From positions 62,001 through 126,000 of the forward strand of contig JABAKD010000013.1 of NCBI GenBank assembly GCA_012845835.1: 64,000 bases of DNA, given 5' to 3'. Position numbers and translations under genes: made by a program. Positions 1-11,183 of the stretch are shown piece by piece (the stretch's first letter is position 1; every line of letters starts with the position of its first letter). A model generated the notes under the pieces. The model saw only the letters and a list, made by a program, of their open reading frames with translations. It was not told the origin of the DNA and did not search any database. This DNA is from Undaria pinnatifida (Eukaryota; Sar; Phaeophyceae; Laminariales; Alariaceae).

Positions 1-855
1 AAAATACCGAGACGATGCGGACGCGTGACTATGGCACGACCCCGTATCACAACAACCCCAGGTAACCTTGCCGCGCACGGGGAGCAGGGACGAAACTCTG
101 CGAGTGGGTTAGAAAGAAACATGCCATACAAAAAAAACTACGGAGGAGACGTAGGGCGTATCTACTCTACGACATACGTACGGGCGAAAATGGCGCGTAC
201 CTTCTGTACCACTTACGGACGGCGAACATGGCAAAAGCTACACACACGTCAATCATAGATCACACCGAGCTTTTTAGACGAACACGCTCAGCGGAACAAG
301 TCGGAAAAACGACACAAGCGTGCAAGCCGTGAGCTGCCGAAGTTGGTGTGCAACACAATATTTAAGCAAAGCATAAACCTCAACGACTCTACATGCAAAA
401 GGTAAGTATAGGAGCACATGCAAGGCAAGCACGACGGTGGCTGCAAAACACGAAGCCGGATGGGCAAGAAGCCGACGACACGCCTCCTGGAAGAATGCGG
501 GAATATCTTCCCGGGTCTGAGCGACATTGAGAATTGAGCTTGAAGGCTCAGAAATCTCTTCGTCCTTGCAGGAGACGAAGGTGAGATTTCGGGACGACGG
601 CGCGGCTTGGCTAAGCGCAGAAAACAGCGCTTCATGTGCACGGATAGACAAATTCCTGAGAGACGGTTGAAAGCATGACAGCATAACGGAAGCGGTGGGA
701 TTCGACAGAAAGGAGTGTTATGCCTTGTAACGTAGAGAAACATAGTGCAAGGAAGAGGGGAAGTACATAATGTTGCATGTGCTTTGGTTGGAAGGAGGGG
801 ACAGTTGAACACGTTGGCCTGAAATAGTAACTGAAATATTGATATTGTAAACCAA
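1..855. other. no supported gene
   Basis: Short overlapping open frames occur on both strands, but none has a recognisable domain, a convincing splice pattern or a long uninterrupted frame. I see no repeat structure here that recurs elsewhere in the window. Confidence 0.5.
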
Positions 856-1053
856 CTATGCACCAACAATTTCCAGGTAACCGGCGTAGGCGTGAGGATT
901 GGTCATGAGTTCAAGGTAATCGTCAACAGAGGTATACAATGTAAGAGGAGCTTTTAGTATCTGTACAGGCTCGATGCCAATTCCGACGGAAATGGCGTCG
1001 TGGAAAGACAAACCTGAGTTGTTAAGCGGATCGTGCAGGTAGGTGTTGAGCAA
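856..1053 (-). CDS. unidentified ORF or exon fragment (65 codons)
   Basis: This open frame has protein-like composition, with few low-complexity runs and a good mix of hydrophobic and acidic residues (for example SFHDAISVGIGIEPVQ). It has no ATG at its 5' end, and the frame opens from a TTG, so it is more likely an exon or a fragment than a whole gene. It lies just downstream, in the same orientation, of the decayed Helitron helicase and could be captured or adjacent host sequence. I do not recognise the family. Confidence 0.15.
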   Translation of the reverse strand: MLNTYLHDPLNNSGLSFHDAISVGIGIEPVQILKAPLTLYTSVDDYLELMTNPHAYAGYLEIVGA

Positions 1054-1150
1054 CGCACTGTAGGATGTTCTCGCGAACGGTGACTAACACGCCTTTCAGG
1101 GTCACCGAAAACTTTGCGTGCAACGTATCGAAGCAGGCAAACTCCATCCC

Positions 1151-3300
1151 CTACCTTGTTAACAGTTGTCCAGTTGTAGTTCGATGGAGGTGGCGGAGGT
1201 GGAGGGGGAGGTAGTGGCGGTGGCGGTGGAGCAGGAAGTTGAGGAGGGAGAAGAGGAGGATGAGGCGGGATGGAGTTGCCAGTAGCGGAGCTTCAATGAA
1301 GGGAGGATATACAACGTTAGCAGCATGGGGCACACTGTTAGCAATATGTGAAGGCGGCACAAGGCACATGATGGAGTGTCTGCTCTTTATTCGGCTAAGG
1401 GCAACGTACAACTGGCCATGGGCAAAACATATCATTTTGCAAATCAAGACCAATGCGAGAGAGAGTTTGACCTTGAGATTTATCAATTGCCAGGGAGTAG
1501 GCAAGGCGGAGAGGAAACTGGATGCGACTGGATTTGATACCTTGACGACCGACTTGGGCGTGGAAGCTAGTTCGTGGCACGAGGACAATGGGTGGATGAT
1601 GGGTGAGGAGCTGAACCTGGATAACACGAGAATTGGGAGAAACTTCCAACAAAACACGGTTCTGACCGTTAACGAGACCCCCCCAAAATTTAAGTTTCTC
1701 GCGAGCATGGCGAGGTCGTTCGTACAAAGAATTAGTTCGTGAGGGGAATCGCCTTGAGCGTTGAGAAGATCGAGGTGTTCAGGTGCGGCAAATGCAGTGT
1801 AGAGGTTGGATTCGTCGCGTATAAGAGAATCTGAACTGAAGAAAGAGTTGGGGTCTTCAGATCGTCTTTCGGCAATGTCCATGTTGGCGGCGTCTATGGC
1901 CGTGTTGGTAGTGGCAAGTATAGCACGATCATGCATAAGTGTGTGTCTTCGTTCAAGTCAGGGTAGACGAAGTTGATGAGGTCTTCAAAATTCGTGGTAT
2001 GTTCAAGTGTGAAGTGGTCAGTTGTAGATTTATCACTGGCGTTGGAGAGTGCAACCATATCACCGTTTGACATGTGTATGGTAGGCGGCCTGTTTCCACC
2101 CACGGCGCGTACGAAGGAGGCATATTGCTTGTCCTCTTTATCACGTTGCGACGCAGTTAGACGTAGACGAGTAATGCTCGTCCACAGGAAGCTGGAAATG
2201 ACGGCGGCTTCGACGGTGTCCGATGCGGAACCATATTTGACAACATGGCCAACTTGCCTCCAATCTCCACTAGACAAGATAGTTTCACTACCAAAGCGCG
2301 AATCCGTATTTAAAATATCTTGCAAGGTTTTGTTCAACGCTTCGATGCAGTACTTGTGTGTCATGTGTCATGGAGAGTTCGACCCTGATGATAAGGTCAC
2401 AGTTGCAGATAAGCTCGGCGCGTTGCGATTCACCACGAATATTTCACACAGCTCCAGGCACAACGTTGTCTTCAAAGTGGCAATTTAAACATGGAGTGAG
2501 CTGTCCAGCCACCTGGTAGTTGGTGCGCCGCAATTCCAGTCGAAGCGACCGTTAGAACGACTCGTCCATTCCCATGCAAACGTGCTGCTATGACCTTCTC
2601 GGTGAAGGTGTTTCCAGTTCCAGCAGCACTATCAGCCATGTATGCACCTGGTCTCTTTAAAGTAACGGAGTCGATTATGGTGGAGTATACCCCACGTTGC
2701 TCTTGAGTGAGAAGGTCTTTGTTCTCGTCGGCGAACGCCTTTTGTGCACGACGATCGAAGGCGCCCCTGGTACGTTCAAGTTCTGTCAGGTGGTGGATAG
2801 CGGGAGGAAGATTGACCTGTTTGTCATCTCTTCCATGACGCTGCAATTTTAGGTCTATTTGACGTAAGGCCTCAGCGACTGCCTGCACTCTGGTCATGGA
2901 CATACGTAAGTCTTCAACTTGGTCATCTTGGAGGTCGTGCCATAGTTTGGGGGCCGGGCCACCATCTAGTATGACTGTGTCACCAATAAGCCTAAGGAGT
3001 AAATTAGCCGTTTGGAAAAGAACAGCTCCTTGCATGAAGACGAAGTATTCTTCATCGCCTGTGACCAATCCTCGAGTCCCAGCGGTATCATGAATGTTAG
3101 GATGGGCAATGGACGGACCAATATCGGATTGTACAGTGCGCAATTCGGAGAAGGATCTTGCTGGGATCTTGTGAAGAAGGCGTCGCAGATAGAAAACATC
3201 GCCAACAGCTGGGCTTTCGAAATGGATACGGCAAACATGTTCTGTTGTTTTGGCAGAAACGATGTTCCCATATTGGTCGAGCCATTTACCGGTAGGAGCA
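1151..3300 (-). pseudogene. Helitron PIF1-like helicase half (broken)
   Basis: Read from high to low coordinates, three frame-shifted blocks appear. The linker before the helicase lies around 3,100-3,290, with FYLRRLLHKIPARSF followed by the NIHDTAGTRGLVTGDEEY stretch. The helicase start, LTQEQRGVYSTIIDSV, and Walker A lie near 2,600-2,700. Motifs SGDWRQV and LRLTASQRD lie near 2,150-2,270. The C-terminal RAILATTNTAIDAAN and motif VI HGQLYVALSRIKS are within 1,340-1,930. Walker A reads AAGTGNT, so the lysine that contacts ATP phosphate is replaced by asparagine. With the frameshifts this means no active helicase can be made. Confidence 0.8.
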
Positions 3301-3339
3301 GAAGACGGGTGGGATCATCGTTTTTTTTCTTGGTGATTA

Positions 3340-3911
3340 TTATAAAAAATGAAAATACACTCCAGCTGTGAGATCGAAGATTTCGTCGAAACTCATCTTT
3401 GCAAGCTGTGTGTGATACTCCGATCGCGCGCATTACGAGTTGTGTGTCCTCATTAAGGATATAGGTCGGCGACTCCTCTTACAACTACATACAGTGTAGC
3501 TATCAGGGTCAACAGGATGATTTTAGTCAGTCTGTGCGCGGAAACTATAAAACCCGTTTCTGAGGGGGACAAAATCTGACAGCTGTGGAGGGAAATGTAT
3601 CCTTTTATCAAGTGATTCTTGTAAGTCGAATAACCGGTGAGGGGGGGGGGCGGAGTTTTGAAGGACGTGGGGGCCTGGTTTTGATCAAAAGCGAGCGGGT
3701 TTGGAGGGGGGGGGGGGGGGGGGGGGGAAGGGGGGGGCAATTTGTGCATGTAAGTTATAATCCTTTCAAGGGGATAAATCCGACGGTTTTGGCACCAGTT
3801 TATTATTTGGGGGGGGGGGGGGGGTTGGGGCGGGGGTGGGGCGTGTGGGGCAGCTTAATATGTGCGTGGAAACTATACATTATTTTGAGGGGATAAATGT
3901 GACGGTTTTGG
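3340..3911 (+). repeat. dispersed repeat nested inside the Helitron, with G-rich tracts
   Basis: Helitron protein similarity stops at about 3,911 and resumes near 3,290, so this block is an insertion. Bases 3,346-3,680 match 28,229-28,580 closely over their length, including the core CAGCTGTGAGATCGAAG and CTTTGCAAGCTG. The first 150 bases also match 46,568-46,420 on the other strand. Past 3,700 the copy degenerates into poly-G runs (about 3,707-3,736 and 3,811-3,824) and two further short repeats of the form GGGGATAAAT..GACGGTTTTGG. It carries no open frame of its own. Confidence 0.7.
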
Positions 3912-5340
3912 AAATGATGATTATGTAGGTTTCGAAGTAGTCGAAGAGGGTAAACTCGTTGAAACGGGCCGCGATTGGCCGTTTAACGTAATGCACAAGA
4001 TCCGAGGCGGTGATATTTGCGATCGCGGCATGTTCTTCGGCGGAAGCTTCCGCAGGGTGAATGGCGTTATTTTCTTGCTCAAGGTGGGCATGAACATGAA
4101 CACGGGTAACTGATGGGTAACGGCTTTGAGTATCGAAGCAGAGCGTTCTCCAAGTACATTCTGCAGCCGGAATATATCACGTGGCACGATTCATTTCAAT
4201 TTCACTTTTAATACCGCTGATTTTGGCTTTCGCGAAGTCATCGCCTCTTGCAATGTATTTGTAGAGGCATTTGGCACATGAAGCCGCAGCAACGACATCA
4301 GTACACACATGGTAATCGAGTAGAAGAAGTAAATACGGATCGTAGGGGACAACCCATTGGTTGCCTACGGGAACATCAACCGAGGAACCGCCGACTTTGT
4401 TTCGCACGGTGGAATTATCGCCATTTTTTGTCCTACAATATTCCGCGCGTCCACTGAGTTCATTTATCGTAGCTGTTGTTCTGAAAGGTTGCGGGTGGTG
4501 CTTGTTGCAAGATTTAGTGTTAGTATCCCAGTTAGTTTGCATGCACGGTGCATCAACGTTGTGAGAGCCACACGGCTTGTGTATCATATATTTGAGGACC
4601 CATCTCACGCAGGTTGCCGTTAGCAATAGACGCATTGGGCCACTGTGCCCATACCCGAGAATACATTTGGTCAAGGACGTGAGGACCTGTATTTCTTAAT
4701 TTGATAATGACATGGGCGTGGGGAAGCCCCCGTTTTTGGTACTCAACGGCAGACAGGTACAAATCGTAAGGTCCAAACACGTTGCCGTTCTTGAGGTGAG
4801 ACATGAGCACACCAAGCTTGATTTTAAAACCTCTGCAGCAGAGGTCTGGACGGCCAGCAGCTTTTTGCCTTTGTAGGATGTTTTGTGCATTTTCAAGATA
4901 AAGCGGGTTACAGACCATCGTAATCATAAGGTGTGGTTTGCCTTTTCTGTTGACAACTGCAAGAGCGTCTTCTGTGTCATGTTTACGTTTCGCAGGTGAT
5001 CCATGAAACGGAACAGGAAGCAGTTGACCAGGTTTTTCCGCACCACTTGCTTTTGGAATAAAACGCGCCGTGTTCAATCGTTGCTGAAATGGTGCTCTTC
5101 AATGAACGTTTGTTTGTTCTCTTCCATTCGAGGCAGATTGTCCGTAATCCACACCTACCTGGGCAATACGGCTATTTCTTTGAAAAACACGTTCACAAAG
5201 TATGCGTTGTTTGCAGTAAAAAGGGAGGGAAACATGGGCATTGCCTGCGATGTTCATAGCCCGAGACGTCTTGGGTGGGTTCTCGAGCACATGGCCAGGA
5301 CTCCATCCAGCTTCACAGTGCATAAAAAGCAGAGAGTACT
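3912..5340 (-). pseudogene. Helitron replication-initiator (HUH nuclease) half (broken)
   Basis: The frame at 4,553-5,077 carries the core of the Helitron_like_N region: KGKPHLMITMVCNPLYLEN, then EYQKRGLPHAHVIIKL with the His-x-His metal-binding pair of HUH endonucleases. The next frame (4,177-4,674) has the cysteine-rich segment and VVPYDPYLLLLLDYH, followed by KCLYKYIARGDD with the two tyrosines spaced as in the Helitron nicking motif. A third block at 3,912-4,187, in two frames, continues the family pattern (DLVHYVKRPIAARFNEF). Each block lies in a different frame. Upstream sequence to about 5,340 still matches the family pattern (SLPFYCKQRILCERVFQ) but contains stops. Confidence 0.8.
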
Positions 5341-5981
5341 GAAAGCCCTCGTATGCGGGCGACCAAAGAGGGAGAAACCGAGGTCGAGAGTCAGGACTAT
5401 CCTTGGGGTATGTTATGACAGCACGCGTCGCTTGGTAACGTCTTCTTCACCTGGCGTATAAAGGATAGCGGCGATTTCTAGGGGCGGGTACTTCTTCACC
5501 TAGAATATTACCGTCGTTGACTCTGCTAGCTTCCACAAATGAGATAAAGGCGGGTTCGGGACTAGCAGCATTGGAATTAATCAAGTCGTCGGCACCAGCA
5601 CGATATTGCCCAGCCCATGAAATATTTTCCCGCACGTAATTGCGCAACGTCTCCGCAATACTAAGGTCGATGCCTAGATGTTAGAAATGGTAGCGAACAG
5701 CATTGAGTTCGTGCGAGGTGGAATTCGCAGCAGCCCTGCGCGTGACGTTCAAGCTGTGGCGCCAAACAGCGCGACGATGGCGAGAAGTTTGACCCGTGCG
5801 TGTCAGGCGTGCGCCTGCTTGCCGAGATAGCAATGCGCAAATTTCGGTATAGACGAGCCTGAACACGAGATTCTGTATTGTTGGTAATATCTGACACCGT
5901 TTAAAGATAGAGAGCTCTACGCTCTTAAAGGGTATATAACCCGGTAGTAAGGAATCGCACTCAGCACAATTACCTTCAGAA

Positions 5982-6877
5982 TTAGTCGCCGAAATTCTCG
6001 GGGATAGAGGCGTACGCTAGCTTGGTTTCTTCCTCAGCGGAGGTACCGAGTACTTTGCATTCCTTTTTCTTCGATATAATCTTCAGCAGCTGTGCACGAC
6101 AGTTGAGGAGAAGTGGTAGATAGTCGGTAAGCCACATATATATGACAACATTAACCTTTCGAAGTAGTTATGACATCAAAATAAATACCTGGTGAACTAT
6201 AATGTGGAAGGTTGGTACAATGTGAGCTCTAATAAACGGGCGATAGACTCGATGAGAATGTGGAAAAGACACATGGTAAAGATCGTAAATCACGAAAACG
6301 CTACCTAGTAATAAAACAGAATAAAGTAGTTTGTACCTCCTCATCGAAACTGAGGTAGTTCGTACCTCGTCATCGAAATTGCGCTCGGCGCAGTGGTTGT
6401 GCAGTGCGGGAGGTGACTTGAGCAGGTAACCGCCCGTCTTCTTCAGAAGAAGATCGCCTGCCTTCACGGCACCGGTGCGCTGGGCAGTGATATCCTCGCC
6501 AACCTGATCACTCTTGCTAGCAGCTTCGCAGGACTTCTGCGAACGACGACAAAGGGGTGAAGCTAACGGTTGCTCGAGGAATGTGGACAAATCCGAACGG
6601 CTAAAGCTGGTCATAAACTATTAAGCAATATATTTAGACTATGTATTCAGCTCAGGTACACCTGAGCGTAAACGAAGGAGAATTTACGTCGGCAATGGGT
6701 CGGATTTGGGTGCATCTGTGTGCGTGATTGGGTATGTAGGCCCCGCTGGCGGCACGCTCCTGCAACTGATAGTCACGCTCATGGAAGGCGCTGACTCTTT
6801 TGCCCCCAACGTAGTTGTAGGTCGCTCGATAAATGAAGTCGGTATGTAAACGTGGCATGGTTTTTGAGGCGAACATA
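5982..6877 (-). CDS. putative three-exon host gene, function unknown
   Basis: Three protein-like segments are joined by plausible splice sites on the minus strand. Exon 1 (6,877-6,662) opens at or just before an ATG at 6,876 and ends CTCAG|GTGTAC. Exon 2 starts at 6,516 (AG|C, which keeps phase) or at 6,536 after a pyrimidine-rich TTCGCAG. It ends GACGAG|GTACGA at 6,366. Exon 3 (6,089-5,982) follows CGTGCACAG in phase 0, encodes 35 residues and ends at TAA. Segments include IYRATYNYVGGKRV, TGAVKAGDLLLKKTGGYLL and the C-terminus YASIPENFGD. The chosen phases give one continuous frame of about 155-160 residues. I do not recognise the family. The gene lies between the Helitron and a tandem array, so it may be truncated at its 5' side. 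Confidence 0.45.
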
Positions 6878-7252
6878 CTGACTTGGCTGAACGAACCGCT
6901 GTAGACTATTGCTGCACTGCTGGTGGATAGATGGTTGGGAGGTTGTTACGTGGACAGTCGTAAACATTCACCGAGCACGTGTATAGTACTTGAGGGCAGA
7001 GCCGAACACCCCTCCCCCCCCAAAAAAGACAACTCCCAAATCGGCAAAACCAAATTCCGCCTGATTGTACGCACTACTGCTGCAGACAACATCAGCTGTG
7101 CTTCTGACGGATACGTTGATGGAAGGGTGCTGGGTGGGTCGACGCACCTACGTGTAGCACAATATCAAAAAGTGCAATAAAATGTTGCAATGTGCAAGAA
7201 GACGTTGCATGCTGCTCTGTATGCCGGCTTTTCCCCCCTATCAATAGTAGAG
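6878..7252. repeat. left part of a degenerate ~455-bp tandem array
   Basis: Phrases that recur at 16.0-18.4 kb appear here in the same order, including GCAGACAACATCAGCTGTG, a CGACGCACCTACGTG block and the CCGGCTTTTCCCCCCTATC end of a unit. This stretch is the part of the array left of the gypsy insertion. Confidence 0.55.
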
Positions 7253-7258
7253 CCTACA
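7253..7258. repeat. 6-bp target site duplication CCTACA (left)
   Basis: CCTACA directly precedes the left LTR, and the same six bases directly follow the right LTR at 16,039-16,044, as expected for an intact gypsy insertion. Confidence 0.75.
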
Positions 7259-7674
7259 AGGGTTAGTCCTCGAGAACACCGCAGGGAGGTGTCAATCTCC
7301 AACGCTGTGTGTACAAGCGTCCCTCTCAGGCAACGGTCACAGAATGTGGGCGGTGTTGACGATCACCGGAGGAATAGAAATGCTCGGTAATGAGACAGAA
7401 CCTCAGGTTGAGATGGGGACAGAAGGAAGAGGGAGAGGTGTGCGAGGGCGCACTCCTCTTGGATAAAAGCGGCAACGAGCCGAGGAAGTGTCTGGGAAGA
7501 CGTCTTGAGGTTCCTCAGGATGTTGTACCCTTCCTTGTGGCTCGGAGTGTTGGCGATACGACATCGCTCCGGGAGACGATCTTTCTAGGAGAACGTGCGG
7601 AACGTTCCCTAAGGTTCTAGGATTTGTGGTCAGACGCAAGTAGGCATGTTGGGTTCAGAGCATTGTGACCCACA
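7259..7674 (-). repeat. gypsy 3' LTR
   Basis: This block is a close direct repeat of 15,611-16,038. On the element strand it starts TGTGGGTCACAATG and ends CTAACCCT, the last eight bases being a telomere-repeat permutation. It lacks about 12 bases of a CTCGCCCTCGCA-like stretch present in the other LTR. Confidence 0.9.
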
Positions 7675-7686
7675 TTACCCCCCAGT
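7675..7686 (-). other. gypsy polypurine tract
   Basis: On the element strand the bases CTGGGGGGTAA directly abut the TG start of the 3' LTR. This is the position and composition of a plus-strand primer tract. Confidence 0.7.
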
Positions 7687-8890
7687 TTTGATGGTGTTAG
7701 AGCGCTCATTCCATCAAAATTACAGAGCAATGGGAACACAGGCTCTGATAATCCAACCTTCCTGAGACACTATTTCGAAGAGTCTCCTCAAAATGTTCGA
7801 AAGTGTTTAGTACCGAAAAGGTTGCCGGAAATACTTGTAATAAACCATATTATCGTTCAGGATCTAATGACGGAGGAGTAATGACAACGTGCTTGGCCAA
7901 ACACAGCGTAGCTGCGGCCTGCAGGACGAGTGGCTAGCACGGAAAATATACGCATAGCGTATTGAAAGCGTCGCGCGACAGACGTTTTGACGGATCCTGA
8001 GCGTGCTACGAAACATTGACGCATCATGGCCGGATGAAATCGATGCGATCGGAAGCACTGACGAACGAAAATTCATAGCGAAAAGCAAAACAGCCACATG
8101 AGTAGGCCGATGCTAGGTGACGGCATGCATGTAGCCAGAAATCAGACCGAAGTTTGTTGCCTTTCTGGAGGTCGAAATGAAACTAAACCTCGCAGAAAAT
8201 GCACCCTGCAACAAACATGCGTCTCATATCCGATTACCAAGGCTCTTAAAAGCGTCCCAGTGGAAAGAGACTGGGCGTGTGATGCCTATGGAGCCAGTAG
8301 ACAAGATATGATGGTGTTTGCTCGTTTATTATGAATTTCCTCTCGAGTAAGCTCAAATCTTGTTCGACCCCCCAGTGGCTGCAATCCACTCCAGAAAAAA
8401 ACGCACGAGTAGTCGACTAATCTTCTGGGTCTCGTCGAGACGAAGTGCCAACAGGCGACGCAAACGATGCAACACAAAGACGACTAATAGGCTATTCCAC
8501 TCGGAGCTTTGGCGAAGCAAAGCTCCATATTGCTAGGAGTACACAAACGGATACCGGTTCCAAAGGTCGTGCGAGGACACAAGGGCACGTAACTACGGCG
8601 GGAGTCAACTGGCGTACGACAGACGCTATTGTACCTCACTAAGAAGGCAAGAGAAAAAACATACACGATCAGTGGTTATGCTTCGAAAACAAGATAACCA
8701 CGAGCACGCGTGCGCGCTACTTCGTACGGAGGACAAAAGACAAACGAAAATCAAAGAAAGCCATGAAGGGCGGCCGGCTACAGGAAATACTAAAACACGT
8801 GGGCGCCGGGCATCGGTCATTGCAAAAACGAAGCGATCGAATCACAAAAAGATAAAATAGAAGACCACGCGCGTATACATGCCCTACGTG
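7687..8890 (-). other. gypsy 3' non-coding region
   Basis: About 1.2 kb between the integrase end and the polypurine tract holds only short, unsupported frames on both strands. I see no extra gene, envelope-like frame or chromodomain here. Confidence 0.5.
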
Positions 8891-10334
8891 TCACCTTCGT
8901 CGCGAGGCCGATCTAGAATAGGTGCGCTTCTTCTTCCCGGGAGGGTCGAAAGCCGAAGGATTTTGTGCCAGAATTACAGCACGGTAAGATTTGATCATCT
9001 CCTTGCATTGAGGGAGAGTGCTGTAGTGACGCCATACACCACATTGTGGTGGTTGACCTTCAAGTTTGAGGTGGTATTGGAAATTCTCCATCGACGCTGC
9101 ACCTACCCCCCGCTTATGACCATCGATTGCTTCGATGACATACGGGCCGATGGTGACGGTGTGCATTGAGCCTTCAAGATCAGGGACGGGCAGGGTAGTT
9201 CCGAGGAACATGTCATCGAGGGCCTCAAAGTCAGGTGCGGGGGATGACTTGGGTTTGACGAATCGTTTCATCCGACCTAAGTGGACCTTAACTTCGGCCG
9301 GTTCGTTCGGTTTTGACACACGATAGATAGCAAGGAAGAGCTGAGCTCTGACGGCATACAGGCCATGCCAAGGGCTAACGAGCTTGGGGTTTGGTCCGTC
9401 GGTTTCGTGATGCGGGCGAGGCAGTAAAACTTTGTCGCCTACTTTAAAAATGGGGAAAGACATTTTTTTGTTTTTGACGGCTTGCTTGTCCGATCGTTCT
9501 TGTAGATTGCGACGGGCTAACTCGTACGCGAGCAGCAAGTTTTCTACTGTGTGACGTGAGTAGTCGAGTTTATTTTGTGGCGCATCAGTAGAAGGAACTC
9601 CAATAATAATGAATTCGACGGGGAGAGTAGCCGTGCGCCCAAACACAAGATAATTGGTGCACGGGGTACCTCCTCCAACGTTTTGGAGTAGGACGTGTTG
9701 TGCGCGAGCTGGACAAACGGTAGTAGTTCCGCCCAATTATCGCAAGCCAAGTTGCTGTACATGGCAAGCATATTATGAACGGTGCTGGGATACGCTCGAG
9801 AACAGAGTTCCCTTGCGGACGATAAGCGGCGGTACGTGTTTTCTTGTACCCAAAGACAGACTGCAATTCTTTCACGAGTTGGTTTGGAAATTCTTTCCCT
9901 TGATCGGGATGCAGGGTTTTCGGTGGGCCGAATACCGAAAAGACATCGCCAATAAGATGACGAACCACCACCGCCGCTTCCTTAGACTTGATAGGTATCA
10001 GAATGAGGAAACGCGTGAGGTGATCGATGATAGACAGGATGAATCGATTTCCTTCCGATTTAGATTGGTACTCGACGAGATCCACCGCAACAACTTGAAA
10101 CGGTCTGGTGACCGGTCGGTGCCCGGTAGGCAGCGTAGGTGATCGGTGAGACGTTTTGCGGCGTTGGCAAGGAAGACAGCTTTCAACATGTTCGGCAACG
10201 TCAGAGTGCATCGTGGGCCACCAAAAACGATCCAGAACTTTGTCGAAGGTACCTCTAAAGGCTAGGTGACCGCCTAACGAGGGGAGGTCGTGGCAAGCGT
10301 TGATTTCAAGTGTTCTGAACGATTTCGGCATCAC
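8891..10334 (-). pseudogene. gypsy integrase (broken by a frameshift)
   Basis: The frame 10,334-9,585 carries the zinc-binding HHCC region (HLAFRGTFDKVLDRFWWP ending CLPCQRRK). Catalytic-core landmarks follow: first Asp in VVAVDLVEYQS, second Asp in HPDQGKEF, and Glu in YRPQGNSVLERI. A frameshift near 9,700 moves the remainder into the frame 9,736-8,891. That frame includes NYLVFGRTATLPVEF, a KVGDKVLLPRPH segment and a basic tail ending KKKRTYSRSASRRR. The enzyme would insert the cDNA into chromosomes. No chromodomain is evident at the C-terminus. Confidence 0.8.
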
Positions 10335-10598
10335 CAGTTGATCACGAAAGGTGTCCCGCCTACGTAGGTGGGCAGGGACGTAAGACTAGCAAAGAAAACC
10401 TTCGTGGATGAAGAATTTACTCATGTGGACTTTGATTTCTGGTGTGAGACACGAGCCTTGGTAGGATTGGCTTGATAGTCACAGCACTGACGAAATTATT
10501 TCCTCTGATGATCAAGCAACTTCGCAGCATCGACGACGGGAAGACAGATACGGCACCAGCAAATAATTCGCGATCGCTTTCGACGGGTACGATCTCAT

Positions 10599-11160
10599 CT
10601 AAGTTGCTAGCGGACAGTTCGTATTGACGAGGGTTGGGGGGATGAAAAGGCTGATCACCGGGGACGTTACGACGGATAGCTGCAAGTTGCGGCTCGAATG
10701 GAAGTGGTTTTCCGTCCACCTCGCTAAAAATACGAGACAGCGTGTTCGGTACAATGTTAAGTTTTCCTGGAACGTGTTTGGCGGTGAAATCGTAACTTTG
10801 AAGAGAAATTGCTCAACGGGCGGGCATCTGTTTTGCATGTGGTACAAGTACGTGGGAGCTTGGTGGTCGGTACAACACGTAAAGTGTCGACCCCATAGGC
10901 ACGGACGCCAACGGATCAGAGCCCATACGACAGCAAGGTATTCTTTCATCGTAGGGCTATGGTGGCTTTGGCTACGAGAAAAACGTTTGCTATAGTACGC
11001 GACAATATCCACCTCCTTGCCATCAGTGCTGCCCTTGGACGGTTGGGCTAGGAAAACACCTGCACCTTGCTCGGAAGCGTCGGTGTGGACGACAAAATTC
11101 CTCGAAAAATCGAGAAAGTGAAGGACAGGGGCTTCGGATAAAGCAGCTTTGAGTTTCTGG
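10599..11160 (-). pseudogene. gypsy RNase H region (broken)
   Basis: The frame 11,012-10,599 reads DIVAYYSKRFSRSQSHHSP, then MKEYLAVVWALIRW and CTDHQAPTYL. These are the landmark strings of the gypsy RNase H domain, which removes RNA from RNA:DNA hybrids during cDNA synthesis. Upstream, 11,160-11,015 contains the usual RT-RH junction (valine-rich HTDASEQGAG-like sequence) with frame breaks. Downstream of HQAPTYL the frame drifts. Confidence 0.7.
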
Positions 11161-11183
11161 AATGCGGCATGTTGTGCCGGACC

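Larger units (their letters stand above)
1151..5650 (-). mobile_element. degenerate Helitron (rolling-circle DNA transposon)
   Basis: Fragments of a Helitron RepHel protein run in order on the minus strand. A replication initiator half comes first at high coordinates and a PIF1-type helicase half follows at low coordinates. The order, motifs and spacing match the RepHel family, whose single protein nicks DNA and unwinds it for rolling-circle transposition in the nucleus. The reading frame is broken by several frameshifts and stops and by a nested insertion at about 3,340-3,911. Conserved sequence begins near 5,330, and the 5,447-5,647 frame may be its N-terminal extension. I could not fix the TC start, the CTRR end or the terminal hairpin, so the outer limits are those of the coding remnant. 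Confidence 0.8.

Noticed and set aside
8098-8860. Extra accessory or envelope-like gene in the gypsy 3' region
   Set aside because: Frames are under 80 codons, without a signal peptide, membrane segment or conserved composition.
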